Assembly: GCA_046462535.1 (NCBI GenBank)
Contig: JBKGVF010000023.1
Span: 1 to 41,473 of the forward strand
Origin: JAAZCI01 sp046462535
GTDB lineage: Bacteria; Pseudomonadota; Gammaproteobacteria; Cardiobacteriales; Wohlfahrtiimonadaceae
Length of the DNA stretch: 41,473 nucleotides
Direction: 5' to 3'
How positions within the stretch are numbered: the stretch's first letter is position 1; every line of letters starts with the position of its first letter. Positions 1 through 8,059 of the stretch are shown here, one piece after another. A program made the translations under genes and the position numbers. The notes below the pieces were generated by a model, which saw only the letters and a program-made list of their open reading frames with translations, made no database searches and was not told where the DNA came from.

Positions 1-141
1 ATATGCACGTGTATCACCACCGTACTCTTCAGCACCAACTTTCGTTAATGCCGCTGTTAATGTTGTTTTACCATGGTCTACGTGACCAATTGTACCGACG
101 TTTACGTGCGGCTTAGTACGACTAAAAGTTTCCTTTGACAT
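1..141 (-). CDS. tuf: Elongation factor Tu, N-terminal fragment (cut by window edge)
   Basis: This is the first 47 codons of EF-Tu, the GTPase that carries aminoacyl-tRNA to the ribosomal A site. Translation of the minus strand from the ATG at 141-139 gives MSKETFSRTKPHVNVGTIGH followed by the P-loop VDHGKTTLTAA, a near match to the E. coli N-terminus. The rest lies beyond the left edge. A GGGG-type ribosome binding site sits 8 nt before the start. It is the last gene of the rpsL-rpsG-fusA-tuf order and has its own promoter in the gap after fusA. Identity is essentially certain; only the length is unknown. Confidence 0.95.
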   Translation of the reverse strand, partial: MSKETFSRTKPHVNVGTIGHVDHGKTTLTAALTKVGAEEYGGDTRAY

Positions 142-184
142 TTCTAATACCCCAATTTTTTAAAGAGCCAAAAACAAGCACTCT

Positions 185-212
185 AGTATAGTGCCTTCCT
201 TAATATTTGCAA
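185..212 (-). promoter_or_regulatory. Sigma-70-type promoter for tuf
   Basis: On the minus strand, TTGCAA (212-207), a 16-nt spacer and TATACT (190-185) form a good housekeeping promoter about 45 nt upstream of the tuf start. It lies just downstream of the fusA-tuf hairpin, so tuf can be transcribed apart from the rest of the str operon. This is inferred from sequence match only. Confidence 0.6.
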
Positions 213-224
213 CCTTATTTATTA

Positions 225-262
225 AATAGGCCTTAAGAAAATTACTTCTCTTAAGGCCTATT
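225..262 (-). terminator. Hairpin between fusA and tuf, candidate terminator or attenuator
   Basis: A perfect 13-bp inverted repeat (225-237 with 250-262, sequence AATAGGCCTTAAG and its complement) encloses a 12-nt loop. On the minus strand it is followed by TTTAATAAATAAGG, only a weak U-tract. It lies 36 nt after the fusA stop and just before the tuf promoter. It probably ends or attenuates str transcripts, or protects a processed 3' end. Confidence 0.5.
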
Positions 263-298
263 AGATTACTACCAATCAGTACTGATTACCAATACTTC

Positions 299-2395
299 CT
301 AGCCCTCATGCTTACTGATAATCTCTTGAGCTACATTTGCTGGCGTCTCTTGATACTTCAAGAACTCCATAGAGTAGGTAGCACGCCCCTGAGTTGCTGA
401 GCGAAGCGCGGTAGCATAACCAAACATCTCCGACAAAGGAACCTCTGCTTTAATCTGCTTCGAACCATAAGCATCATCAATCCCTTGAAGGTTACCGCGA
501 CGACGATTAAGATCTCCCATTACGTCACCCATATACTCTTCAGGTGTTTCAACTTCCACCTGCATTACAGGCTCTAACAGCACAGGATTTGCCTTTTGAG
601 CTCCCTCACGGAAACCCATCGATCCTGCAATCTTAAACGCCATCTCACTTGAGTCAACTTCGTGGTACGAACCATCAAAGAGCGTTACTTTAACATCCTC
701 AATTGGGTACCCTGCGATAACCCCGTTAGCCATCTGCTCACGAATCCCCTGATCAACAGCTGGGATATACTCTCTTGGAACAACCCCACCCACAATCTCA
801 TCAACAAATTCATAACCAGCGCCAAGCTCTTGTGGCTCAATACGCAACCAAACATGACCAAACTGACCACGACCACCTGATTGACGAATAAACTTACCTT
901 CCTGCTCAACAGCTTTTGTGATCGTCTCACGATAAGCAACCTGAGGCGCACCAACACCACACTCTACCTTAAATTCACGCTTTAAACGGTCAACAATAAT
1001 CTCAAGATGCAGCTCACCCATACCACCAATAATAGTTTGGCCTGACTCCTCATCTGTAGAGACTCTGAAAGAGGGGTCCTCCTGAGCTAAACGCCCTAAG
1101 GCAACACCCATCTTCTCTTGATCACCCTTTGTTTTTGGCTCAATAGCTACGAAAATTACAGGCTCAGGGAACTCCATACGCTCAAGAGTAATCACATCAC
1201 TCTGATCACAAAGCGTATCACCAGTCGTTACATCTCTTAACCCAACCAGCGCGGCAATATCTCCGGCACGAATCTCACTAATCTCATTACGTGAGTTAGA
1301 GTGCATCTGTAGAAGACGACCGATACGCTCTCTACGATCCTTAACAGGGTTATAGACCGTGTCACCAGACTTAAGCACTCCAGAATAGACACGTACAAAA
1401 ATCAAATTCCCGACATATGGGTCATTCGCAACCTTAAATGCTAGAGCAGAGAAAGGCTCATCATCCGATGAGGTTCTAGTACCACGCTCACCATCAGGAA
1501 GCTCACCTGTAATCGCTTTAACCTCTACCGGAGAGGGCAGATAGTAGATCACATCATCTAAGAGCGCCTGAACACCCTTATTTCTAAATGCTGAGCCACA
1601 AGTAACTAAGATCACCTCTGAGGCTAATGTGCGAATTCTTAACCCCTCACGGATCTCCTCAATAGTTAACTCGCCAGACTCAAGATACTTCTCCATCAGC
1701 TCTTCATTAGCTTCAGCCGCAGCCTCAACCATCTGTGAACGATAGTTTTCAGCATCAGCCATCATCTCTTCTGGAATATCACGCTCTTCATACTTCATTC
1801 CAAGCGACTCATCATCCCAATAGATGGCTTTCATGGTTACCAAGTCAACAATCCCTTCAAACTCATCCTCAGCACCAATGGGCAGTTGAATCGGAACCGC
1901 ATTTGCACGCAAACGCTCCTTCATCTGATCAACAACACGCAGGAAGTTCGCGCCCGTTCTATCCATCTTGTTTACGAAAGCGATACGGGGAACCTCATAC
2001 TTGTTCGCCTGACGCCAAACAGTCTCAGATTGTGGCTGAACACCACCAACCGAACAGTACACCATTACCGCACCGTCGAGCACTCGCATTGAACGCTCAA
2101 CTTCAATAGTAAAGTCTACGTGGCCTGGAGTATCAATCAGGTTAATTCTGTGCTCCTCAAACTGATCTTTCATCCCTCTCCACGAACAGGTAGTAGCAGC
2201 AGATGTGATTGTAATACCACGATCTTTTTCCTGCTCCATCCAATCCATTGTAGACGCCCCATCGTGCGTCTCACCTAAACGGTGACTCATACCGGTGTAG
2301 TAGAGAATCCGCTCAGAGGTTGTTGTTTTACCCGCATCAATATGCGCACTAATACCTATATTTCGATAACGCTCAATTGGCATTGTTCGAGCCAT
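299..2395 (-). CDS. fusA: Elongation factor G
   Basis: This is the translational GTPase that drives translocation and, with RRF, recycles ribosomes. The ATG at 2395 gives MARTMPIERYRNIGISAHID, aligned to E. coli EF-G. A TTG three codons upstream would add residues the family lacks. AGAAGG lies about 10 nt before this ATG. The G1 motif AHIDAGKTT, G3 DTPGHVDFT and G4 NKMD are all present, and the protein (698 aa) has the full length of the family with domains II-V intact to the C-terminus. It is third in the str operon, 112 nt after rpsG. Confidence 0.97.
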   Translation of the reverse strand: MARTMPIERYRNIGISAHIDAGKTTTSERILYYTGMSHRLGETHDGASTMDWMEQEKDRGITITSAATTCSWRGMKDQFEEHRINLIDTPGHVDFTIEVERSMRVLDGAVMVYCSVGGVQPQSETVWRQANKYEVPRIAFVNKMDRTGANFLRVVDQMKERLRANAVPIQLPIGAEDEFEGIVDLVTMKAIYWDDESLGMKYEERDIPEEMMADAENYRSQMVEAAAEANEELMEKYLESGELTIEEIREGLRIRTLASEVILVTCGSAFRNKGVQALLDDVIYYLPSPVEVKAITGELPDGERGTRTSSDDEPFSALAFKVANDPYVGNLIFVRVYSGVLKSGDTVYNPVKDRRERIGRLLQMHSNSRNEISEIRAGDIAALVGLRDVTTGDTLCDQSDVITLERMEFPEPVIFVAIEPKTKGDQEKMGVALGRLAQEDPSFRVSTDEESGQTIIGGMGELHLEIIVDRLKREFKVECGVGAPQVAYRETITKAVEQEGKFIRQSGGRGQFGHVWLRIEPQELGAGYEFVDEIVGGVVPREYIPAVDQGIREQMANGVIAGYPIEDVKVTLFDGSYHEVDSSEMAFKIAGSMGFREGAQKANPVLLEPVMQVEVETPEEYMGDVMGDLNRRRGNLQGIDDAYGSKQIKAEVPLSEMFGYATALRSATQGRATYSMEFLKYQETPANVAQEIISKHEG

Positions 2396-2507
2396 AATCT
2401 TCAATCCTTCTTTTAAATAAAATTATTCTTTAAAGCAATAAATGCGGTAACCCTACAAGAGAGCACCGCATAATACAACACAGAAAGCTGACACATCCAA
2501 CCACAGA

Positions 2508-2978
2508 CTACCAGCGGAAGTGTGAGAACGCCTTGTTCGCCTCAGCCATACGATGCACATCTTCACGCTTTCTCACCGCTGCTCCGCGATTCTCTGCAGC
2601 ATCTAATAGCTCTGCACTCATTCTGCGAACCATTGACTTCTCAGAACGTTTTCTTGCAGCATCAATAATCCAACGCATTGCCAAAGCATCGCGCCTAGTG
2701 CTCTTAACCTCTACTGGCACCTGATAGGTAGCACCACCAACACGACGAGATTTAACTTCAACTTTTGGACGAACATTCTCTAAGGCCTGCTCTAGGATCT
2801 CCATAGGATCCTCATGACCTTTCTGCTTAACTTCTTCTAACGCGCCAAACATTATGCGCTCAGCAATCGATTTCTTTCCGGAAACCATCACCATATTAAT
2901 AAATTTCGCTAGCACTGTACTGCCATATACGGGATCGGGCAATATATTGTGCAATGGGACTTCTCTTCTTCTTGACAT
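2508..2978 (-). CDS. rpsG: 30S ribosomal protein S7
   Basis: S7 is the primary 16S rRNA binder that nucleates assembly of the 30S head; in E. coli it also represses translation of the str operon. The product is 156 aa, starts MSRRREVPLHNILPDP and keeps the family's FVNxxMVxGKKSxAE-type segment (here FINMVMVSGKKSIAE). It ends at AFSHFRW, the short form of the family. It lies 74 nt after rpsL and 112 nt before fusA. I could not judge whether the E. coli S7 autoregulatory site is conserved in the rpsL-rpsG gap. Confidence 0.97.
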   Translation of the reverse strand: MSRRREVPLHNILPDPVYGSTVLAKFINMVMVSGKKSIAERIMFGALEEVKQKGHEDPMEILEQALENVRPKVEVKSRRVGGATYQVPVEVKSTRRDALAMRWIIDAARKRSEKSMVRRMSAELLDAAENRGAAVRKREDVHRMAEANKAFSHFRW

Positions 2979-3052
2979 GAGATACTCTCAATAAATACTA
3001 AATCCAAAAAAACTAACAAACTACAAACAGCTCACCCCAACTAAAGAGATGC

Positions 3053-3424
3053 CTATTTGGGCTTCTTAGCACCATACTTCGAACGACCCTGACGACGCTT
3101 ATCTACACCTTGAGCATCTAGAGCACCACGAACAACGTGATAACGAACACCAGGAAGGTCCTTTACACGACCGCCGCGAACTAATACAACGCTATGCTCC
3201 TGAAGATTGTGACCTTCACCGCCGATATAACTAGAAACTTCGTATCCATTTGTCAGGCGCACACGACATACCTTACGCATCGCAGAGTTCGGCTTCTTCG
3301 GGGTTGCCGTATAAACTCTTGTACAAACGCCACGACGCTGAGGTGCCCCCTCTAATGCAGGCACATCAGACTTTTCAGTTTTTGTCCGGCGAGGACGTCT
3401 AATTAACTGATTTACTGTTACCAT
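3053..3424 (-). CDS. rpsL: 30S ribosomal protein S12
   Basis: S12 is the decoding-centre protein of the 30S subunit and the classic streptomycin-resistance target. The ATG at 3424 gives MVTVNQLIRRPR; a TTG one codon upstream is less likely, as the family begins M-x-T-x-NQL. The product is 123 aa. The segments TPKKPNSA and GGRVKDLPGVRYH, which hold the two lysines altered in resistant E. coli mutants, are both wild type here. It is first in the str operon, about 65 nt downstream of a near-consensus promoter. Confidence 0.97.
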   Translation of the reverse strand: MVTVNQLIRRPRRTKTEKSDVPALEGAPQRRGVCTRVYTATPKKPNSAMRKVCRVRLTNGYEVSSYIGGEGHNLQEHSVVLVRGGRVKDLPGVRYHVVRGALDAQGVDKRRQGRSKYGAKKPK

Positions 3425-3490
3425 CAATAATCCTTATAAAACAATATGTTATTTAAATCTGATTAAATGGGCTGTGCCCAAAGACAAGAT

Positions 3491-3519
3491 ACTTTATAAT
3501 TAGTAGCGCTCGATGTCAA
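3491..3519 (-). promoter_or_regulatory. Promoter of the str operon
   Basis: On the minus strand a perfect TTGACA (3519-3514) is followed by a 17-nt spacer and TAAAGT (3496-3491); TATAAA in register one to two bases earlier is an alternative -10. It is placed to start transcription about 60 nt upstream of rpsL. The leader contains a small TGGGC-tgt-GCCCA inverted repeat around 3467-3480 with no assigned role. Confidence 0.65.
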
Positions 3520-3558
3520 GAAAAGATACTCCCTCAGAAGGGCTATCTCGTCACCGAT

Positions 3559-4638
3559 CTACTCTATAAATCTAAAATTAATCAATCCTTTTTGTCGGCA
3601 GCCAACCTGCCAATAATCATATTCTTTTACAGGATATAGATTTGTTGTGCAAATAGCTAATTTTTCTCTCCCCTTATCTCTACTTTTAACAAAAGCCACC
3701 TCTCTCCCATCAAGCCAACCTCCCCCACGATAATCATAGAGCCAGAGCCACTCTCTCCCCCTATATTCAGTTAGCAGCGCTAAATATTCCCTTCGCGCCT
3801 GAATATCAAGCAGTCGATGCCCTCGCAACTCTATCCGCTCAAATGGAGTGTTAGGTGCACGCGTTAAAATATAACGCTCCTTACCCCCTACAAACTCTCT
3901 TCTTGGCACACGCTCACTATAATTGCGAAGCTCTCTATATGTCGTCCCCAATGGAAATTCTGCACGATAGAGATGTAGACCCTGCATCGCCTCTTCATCT
4001 AGCCAGAAGAGAACCAGATAACCATCCTTAACCCCATAATAAAGTGGTAATCCATCAGGAATGTTTTGTAGCGAACCAAACTTACTGCTCCCCCTCACCA
4101 CATTGTCGCGCCACACTCCCCACTCACGATCAATATAATAGAACTTCTCTCCAATCGAAAAGGAGTACCGTATATCCAAACCATCCCCTAACTTCACCTC
4201 ACCATCTCTACCATCGCGCGACACCATTAACATTAATTCTCCCACTACACCCTCTTTACGATAGTAGATCTTATAACGCTCCTGATATTTAGAGCGCCCA
4301 TCAATAACAACAACGAATTCTTCTTCAGGAAGCTCCCTTATCGCCACCGCTCCCCTCACATGATATGGCTCACTCGCCAATAACCAGCCTCCATCAGAGA
4401 GCTCATTACCCTCTATAAGCAAATGGTAGAGCTCTTCTCCAAAGAGTAGCAGCCTTCTACGAATAGAAGCTTTCCGTTCCATCTCCTCTTTATGAACCTG
4501 CGCCTCACTTCGTAAAGCAGCGACGCTCTGCCATAAGTAGGCCCCTAACCCCAAAAAAAGAAAGAGTAGCGCCAAAAGAGTCAATAAAACTGCTCCCCTC
4601 TCTCTTACTCTTAAAGATTGTAGAGACGAAATACCCAT
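3559..4638 (-). CDS. PilX-like minor pilin / pilus assembly protein (tentative)
   Basis: A 359-aa protein with a type III (prepilin-like) N-terminus: RERG at 12-15, then a hydrophobic helix at 16-36 beginning AVLLTLLALL. Position +5 after the putative G15 cleavage site is Thr, not the usual Glu, as is common in PilX/GspK-type proteins that cap the pilus tip. It starts inside the 3' end of the pilW-like gene (28-nt overlap), so the two are translationally coupled. It is much longer than the roughly 200 aa of typical PilX, and the C-terminal 250 residues resemble nothing I recognise. Two cysteines near the C-terminus could form a disulfide. The placement as PilX rests on gene order and N-terminus only. 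Confidence 0.55.
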   Translation of the reverse strand: MGISSLQSLRVRERGAVLLTLLALLFLFLGLGAYLWQSVAALRSEAQVHKEEMERKASIRRRLLLFGEELYHLLIEGNELSDGGWLLASEPYHVRGAVAIRELPEEEFVVVIDGRSKYQERYKIYYRKEGVVGELMLMVSRDGRDGEVKLGDGLDIRYSFSIGEKFYYIDREWGVWRDNVVRGSSKFGSLQNIPDGLPLYYGVKDGYLVLFWLDEEAMQGLHLYRAEFPLGTTYRELRNYSERVPRREFVGGKERYILTRAPNTPFERIELRGHRLLDIQARREYLALLTEYRGREWLWLYDYRGGGWLDGREVAFVKSRDKGREKLAICTTNLYPVKEYDYWQVGCRQKGLINFRFIE

Positions 4639-5573
4639 CGACCTGTAATCACCCCATCAACATCACCATCAAGACGATATGGAGGAAAATAGGGATCATC
4701 TCTCTCCCCTTTCCCCTCACCTCCTCCACCGGTTATTGCATAAGCATAGCGCACCTCTAAAGCAAAAAGCCTCTCATACTCCTCCTCTAGAGAGATCGCT
4801 CTACCTTTGTGATCGAGTGGTGTAACTTCCCAACGATAAAAGTGATCAAATCGCAGACGCGGTAATAGATCAAACCCATCAACCACAAGTGCGACCCCCT
4901 CTTGCGCAGCTAGGTAGTAGCCTCGCTGATACAGATGGTAGGTTTGAAGCCTCTCCTCCCCCTCAAATATCCGCCTCACTAACCTCTGATCTTCAGCACT
5001 TAATACAAAGTAATCCCCCATACGCTCAGCTACCAGCAACACCCCTTTATCACAATCGGTCATATAGAGATAGATCCAGCGATAGCCTTGTAGAGACTCC
5101 TGATCTCTTGAGAAGCTGTAAGAGCCTTTTTTCTGAGTAGACTCTAAAGCAGCAAGATTATTAAGAATAAGCAGGTCACTCCCTGCAAGCTTAGAGAGAT
5201 CTCTACCCGCCACAGTTACACTCTCTATCGCCGGCTTCGAAACGTTATAGTAAGATGCTCGCTCCCCCCTCACAATCGATACTGGCCTCTCAAGTAGCGC
5301 CCTCTCTAAAAGCTCTCGACGGGAGACTCCCAGATAGAGACGCCCACCAGTGGGAAGAATAGAGCTACAAGCAGGATGAAACTGCCCATAAGGAATAGCT
5401 CCACGTAAGAACGATTCCAGTGTACTCACTTCCTGCATCGCCCCACTATAGCTCTGCTCCTTTACAACAACTCTCAATGAGAAATGGTAAAGCGCAATCA
5501 GCGCAACAGAAAGTCCCAACCCTATGGCAGATGCAATCAGTAGCTCAATAAGCGAATATCCAGAAAATCTCAT
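4611..5573 (-). CDS. pilW: PilW-like type IV pilus minor prepilin
   Basis: This 320-aa protein begins MRFSG then YSLIELL: a canonical prepilin peptidase site with cleavage after G5, Glu at mature position +5, and a hydrophobic helix to about residue 30. The length and the early EQSYSGAMQEV segment after the helix fit PilW, a minor pilin that primes pilus assembly in the inner membrane. The start ATG shares one base with the preceding TAA (TAATG), so translation is coupled to the pilV-like gene. The family call is good; the exact orthology to Pseudomonas PilW is inferred from order and length. Confidence 0.7.
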   Translation of the reverse strand: MRFSGYSLIELLIASAIGLGLSVALIALYHFSLRVVVKEQSYSGAMQEVSTLESFLRGAIPYGQFHPACSSILPTGGRLYLGVSRRELLERALLERPVSIVRGERASYYNVSKPAIESVTVAGRDLSKLAGSDLLILNNLAALESTQKKGSYSFSRDQESLQGYRWIYLYMTDCDKGVLLVAERMGDYFVLSAEDQRLVRRIFEGEERLQTYHLYQRGYYLAAQEGVALVVDGFDLLPRLRFDHFYRWEVTPLDHKGRAISLEEEYERLFALEVRYAYAITGGGGEGKGERDDPYFPPYRLDGDVDGVITGRWVFRLYNL

Positions 5574-5893
5574 TAGATATTAAAATTAACTATTAACCCC
5601 TGCCCACCTTGCTCTGTAACAATTAACTCATCTCCCTGTGTTTGCAAATGGTAACGACCCTCTACAATAACAATCGGATCGGTCTGCTCTAACGTTCCAG
5701 TACCACTACAAGCCAATCGATTCTCCACCTCTGTTGCAAGATTCATAATCGCAACAGAAGCAAACAGCTCTCTGGTTAACTCTAGATGAAACCTCTGAAA
5801 TGCAATGATTACGATCATTAATAACAGGCTACCGATAAGAATGGAGATTAAAGAGCCCCCTTTCTGATTAATTATCCTCTCTCTAGCAAACAT
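5573..5893 (-). CDS. PilV-like minor prepilin (short)
   Basis: A 106-aa protein with QKG-GSLISILIG at residues 10-21, a prepilin-type N-terminus and hydrophobic helix. Cleavage after G12 puts Ser rather than Glu at +5. First of the three minor-pilin genes and coupled to pilW by a TAATG overlap. One Cys (in RLACSGTG) remains in the globular part. It is shorter than Pseudomonas PilV (about 180 aa), so it could be another minor pilin such as a PilI- or GspI-like one. The ribosome binding site is weak (AGGA 12 nt upstream). Confidence 0.55.
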   Translation of the reverse strand: MFARERIINQKGGSLISILIGSLLLMIVIIAFQRFHLELTRELFASVAIMNLATEVENRLACSGTGTLEQTDPIVIVEGRYHLQTQGDELIVTEQGGQGLIVNFNI

Positions 5894-6194
5894 AATCGTT
5901 TAAAATCCTATCAAATCATCAATCAAGTTACTGATACAAGCATCTATCCAATATTTTAGCAAAAGAGAGAAAACAACTCACCTAAAACCATATTTAGATC
6001 TCCCCCAACACTTTTATGGCAATCTATCCCCTATATGAGACGCTAATGCTTGACTATATTTTAATTTCCCTCTAAAATTGTCCCTCTTGAATTGGCTATT
6101 TGTACGACATAAGTTGTATTTACTCTTAAATATGCCGATCTATCTCGTATTTGTTATGTAATTAATAATTAAAGTTATGCGGAGCATCCAGCAA
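5894..6194. other. Divergent intergenic region between minor pilins and rplU
   Basis: This 301-nt gap carries the rplU promoter at 6050-6078. For the minor-pilin operon on the minus strand, only a weak TTGATT-17-TTAAAC match near 5930 was seen. No coding potential or strong hairpin was found. Confidence 0.5.
6050..6078 (+). promoter_or_regulatory. Promoter of rplU-rpmA(-obgE)
   Basis: TTGACT (6050-6055), 17-nt spacer and TAAAAT (6073-6078) make a strong sigma-70 match. The leader before rplU would be about 110 nt long, room for the L21 leader-type regulation known in other bacteria, though no such structure was identified here. Confidence 0.65.
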
Positions 6195-6509
6195 ATGTAT
6201 GCAGTTATAAGAACAGGCGGTAAACAGTACCGCGTTGCGGAAGGTCAAATCCTCCGTATCGAAAAGATTGATGGCGCAGAAGAGGGCTCTAATATTGAGC
6301 TTTCTGATGTTTTGTTAGTGAGCAAAAATGGTGATGTAACTGTTGGCACCCCTGTTGTGGAGAATGCTAAAGTTACTGCAGAAGTTAGAAGGCAAGGGCG
6401 CACACGTAAAATTGATGTAATCAAATTTCGTCGCCGTAAGCATTATCGTAAACATGCCGGACATCGTCAGCACTTTACAGAAATCAAGATCACTGGCATT
6501 AGCGCCTAG
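6195..6509 (+). CDS. rplU: 50S ribosomal protein L21
   Basis: L21 binds 23S rRNA in the 50S subunit together with L20. The start at 6195 gives MYAVIRTGGKQYRVAEGQ, matching the family; the in-frame ATG 18 nt upstream adds MRSIQQ, which family members lack. GGAG lies 10 nt before the chosen ATG. The product is 104 aa with the basic KFRRRKHYRKHAGHRQ segment near the C-terminus. It is first in the usual rplU-rpmA-obgE order, 31 nt before rpmA. Confidence 0.95.
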   Translation: MYAVIRTGGKQYRVAEGQILRIEKIDGAEEGSNIELSDVLLVSKNGDVTVGTPVVENAKVTAEVRRQGRTRKIDVIKFRRRKHYRKHAGHRQHFTEIKITGISA

Positions 6510-6540
6510 TTGACTGATCAAGATAGAAGGAAGATAAATA

Positions 6541-6801
6541 ATGGCACAGAAGAAAGGTGTAGGTTCAAGTCGCAACGGACGCGACTCAGAAAGCAAGCGC
6601 TTAGGTGTTAAGCGTTTCGGGGGAGAGCTAGTAACAGCAGGATCGATTATCGTCCGTCAGCGTGGCACAAAATTCCACGCAGGCATAAATGTTGGTTGCG
6701 GTAGAGATCATACTCTATTTGCGAAAACGGATGGTCACGTTCTGTTTGAAACTAAAGGTTTAAATAAGCGTAAATATGTGAGCATCGAGCCTGTTGCTTA
6801 A
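6541..6801 (+). CDS. rpmA: 50S ribosomal protein L27
   Basis: L27 is a small 50S protein whose N-terminal tail reaches the peptidyl transferase centre. The 86-aa product begins MAQKKGVGSSRNGRDSESKR and keeps the GTKFHAG(I)NVG(C)GRDHTLFA core. The unprocessed Gram-negative form is expected: there is no Firmicutes-type N-terminal extension. An AAGGAAG site is about 8 nt upstream. Followed by a hairpin terminator before obgE. Confidence 0.96.
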   Translation: MAQKKGVGSSRNGRDSESKRLGVKRFGGELVTAGSIIVRQRGTKFHAGINVGCGRDHTLFAKTDGHVLFETKGLNKRKYVSIEPVA

Positions 6802-6823
6802 TAGAAGCTTATTACCCTATACT

Positions 6824-6855
6824 AAAAGCTCCATCTCATTTGGAGCTTTTTTATT
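6824..6855 (+). terminator. Intrinsic terminator after rpmA
   Basis: A perfect 10-bp stem AAAAGCTCCA / TGGAGCTTTT (6824-6833, 6841-6850) with a 7-nt loop runs into TTTTTTATTTT. It lies between rpmA and obgE, so obgE expression depends on read-through or on a promoter I did not identify. Confidence 0.8.
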
Positions 6856-6880
6856 TTAAGCAGATAAAACGATAACGACT

Positions 6881-8005
6881 ATGAAATTTATTGATGAAGC
6901 ACGAATCCGCGTTGAAGCGGGTGATGGTGGTAATGGCTGCGTTAGCTTTAGACGTGAACGCTTCATTCCCTTCGGCGGCCCTGATGGGGGTGATGGAGGA
7001 GATGGGGGAAGCGTCTACCTTAAAGCGGTGAAATCTGTCAATACCTTAGTGGCATTTCGCTATGAGCGAATATTTAAAGCTGAACGGGGTGAAGATGGTC
7101 AAGGCTCAAACTGTACCGGAAAGTCTGGGCAGGATCTCTACTTAGAGGTCCCTCTTGGAACACAAGTGTTTGATGATGAGACAGACGAGCTACTCTATGA
7201 TCTCACTGAAGAGAATCAGACTGTTAAAGTTGCGCAAGGTGGATACCGAGGATTAGGCAATACTCGATATAAAAGCTCGACAAACCGTGCACCCAGACAA
7301 TCTAAACCTGGCACACCTGGTGATATTCGTGAATTACGCCTAGAGCTTAAAGTGTTAGCTGATGTAGGTCTCCTTGGCTTGCCAAATGCCGGAAAATCAA
7401 CCCTAATCCGAGCAATCTCTCGCGCTCGCCCTAAAGTTGCAGATTACCCCTTTACAACCATTGCTCCTAACTTAGGGGTTGTCACTGTTGATCCTATGAA
7501 TAGTTTCGTCGTGGCAGATATACCAGGACTAATTGAAGGAGCTTCTGAAGGAATGGGGCTTGGCGATCGCTTTCTAAAGCATCTCTCGCGCACCTCAATA
7601 CTGCTACATCTTGTCGATATCTCACCTTCCAGCGACACTCAAGATCCTGTCTTCGACTACAATACCATCGTTAATGAGCTCAAAAAATATAGCTCTGATC
7701 TAATTCAAAAACCCCGTTGGCTTGTACTCAATAAAATTGATCTTATCCCGGAAGAGGAGCGGAACGAACGAATTGATGCCTTCCTCAATGAGATTAATTG
7801 GGATCGATCACTCCCCTATTTTACTATCTCAGCAATTGCTAAGGAGAATACTCAATCTATGTGTTACCGCATTATGGATGAGATTAATAAAAGTCGAGCA
7901 GAGCAGATTCAACAGGAGCAGGAAGCGGCACGAAAAGCGATAGAAGAGGAGCGTGCTAAACTCATTAGCGAAGAGACTTATTATCAACATCTCGATGAGA
8001 AATAG
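6881..8005 (+). CDS. obgE: Obg family GTPase (ObgE/CgtA)
   Basis: Obg is a ribosome-associated GTPase that acts in late 50S assembly and stress response. The 374-aa product has the glycine-rich Obg fold at residues 1-158 (GDGGNGCVSFRRE, GGPDGGDGGDGG). The G domain follows: G1 GLPNAGKST, G3 DIPGLIEGA, G4 NKID and G5 SAIAKEN. The C-terminal tail is short and acidic, ending in a Gln/Glu/Ala-rich stretch that may form a helix. It is slightly shorter than the E. coli protein (390 aa). It follows rpmA as in most bacteria, though a strong terminator separates them. Confidence 0.95.
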   Translation: MKFIDEARIRVEAGDGGNGCVSFRRERFIPFGGPDGGDGGDGGSVYLKAVKSVNTLVAFRYERIFKAERGEDGQGSNCTGKSGQDLYLEVPLGTQVFDDETDELLYDLTEENQTVKVAQGGYRGLGNTRYKSSTNRAPRQSKPGTPGDIRELRLELKVLADVGLLGLPNAGKSTLIRAISRARPKVADYPFTTIAPNLGVVTVDPMNSFVVADIPGLIEGASEGMGLGDRFLKHLSRTSILLHLVDISPSSDTQDPVFDYNTIVNELKKYSSDLIQKPRWLVLNKIDLIPEEERNERIDAFLNEINWDRSLPYFTISAIAKENTQSMCYRIMDEINKSRAEQIQQEQEAARKAIEEERAKLISEETYYQHLDEK

Positions 8006-8010
8006 ATTAT

Positions 8011-8040
8011 AAAGATCCCCTCTATGAGTGGGATCTTTCT
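8011..8040 (+). terminator. Hairpin after obgE
   Basis: A 9-bp stem AAAGATCCC / GGGATCTTT (8011-8019, 8030-8038) with a 10-nt loop lies 6 nt after the obgE stop. It is followed by CTCTATC, a poor U-tract, so termination is likely partial. The ATG at 8024 lies inside its loop, one reason to prefer the downstream Nudix start. Confidence 0.55.
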
Positions 8041-8059
8041 CTATCTACGAAGCAGTAAA

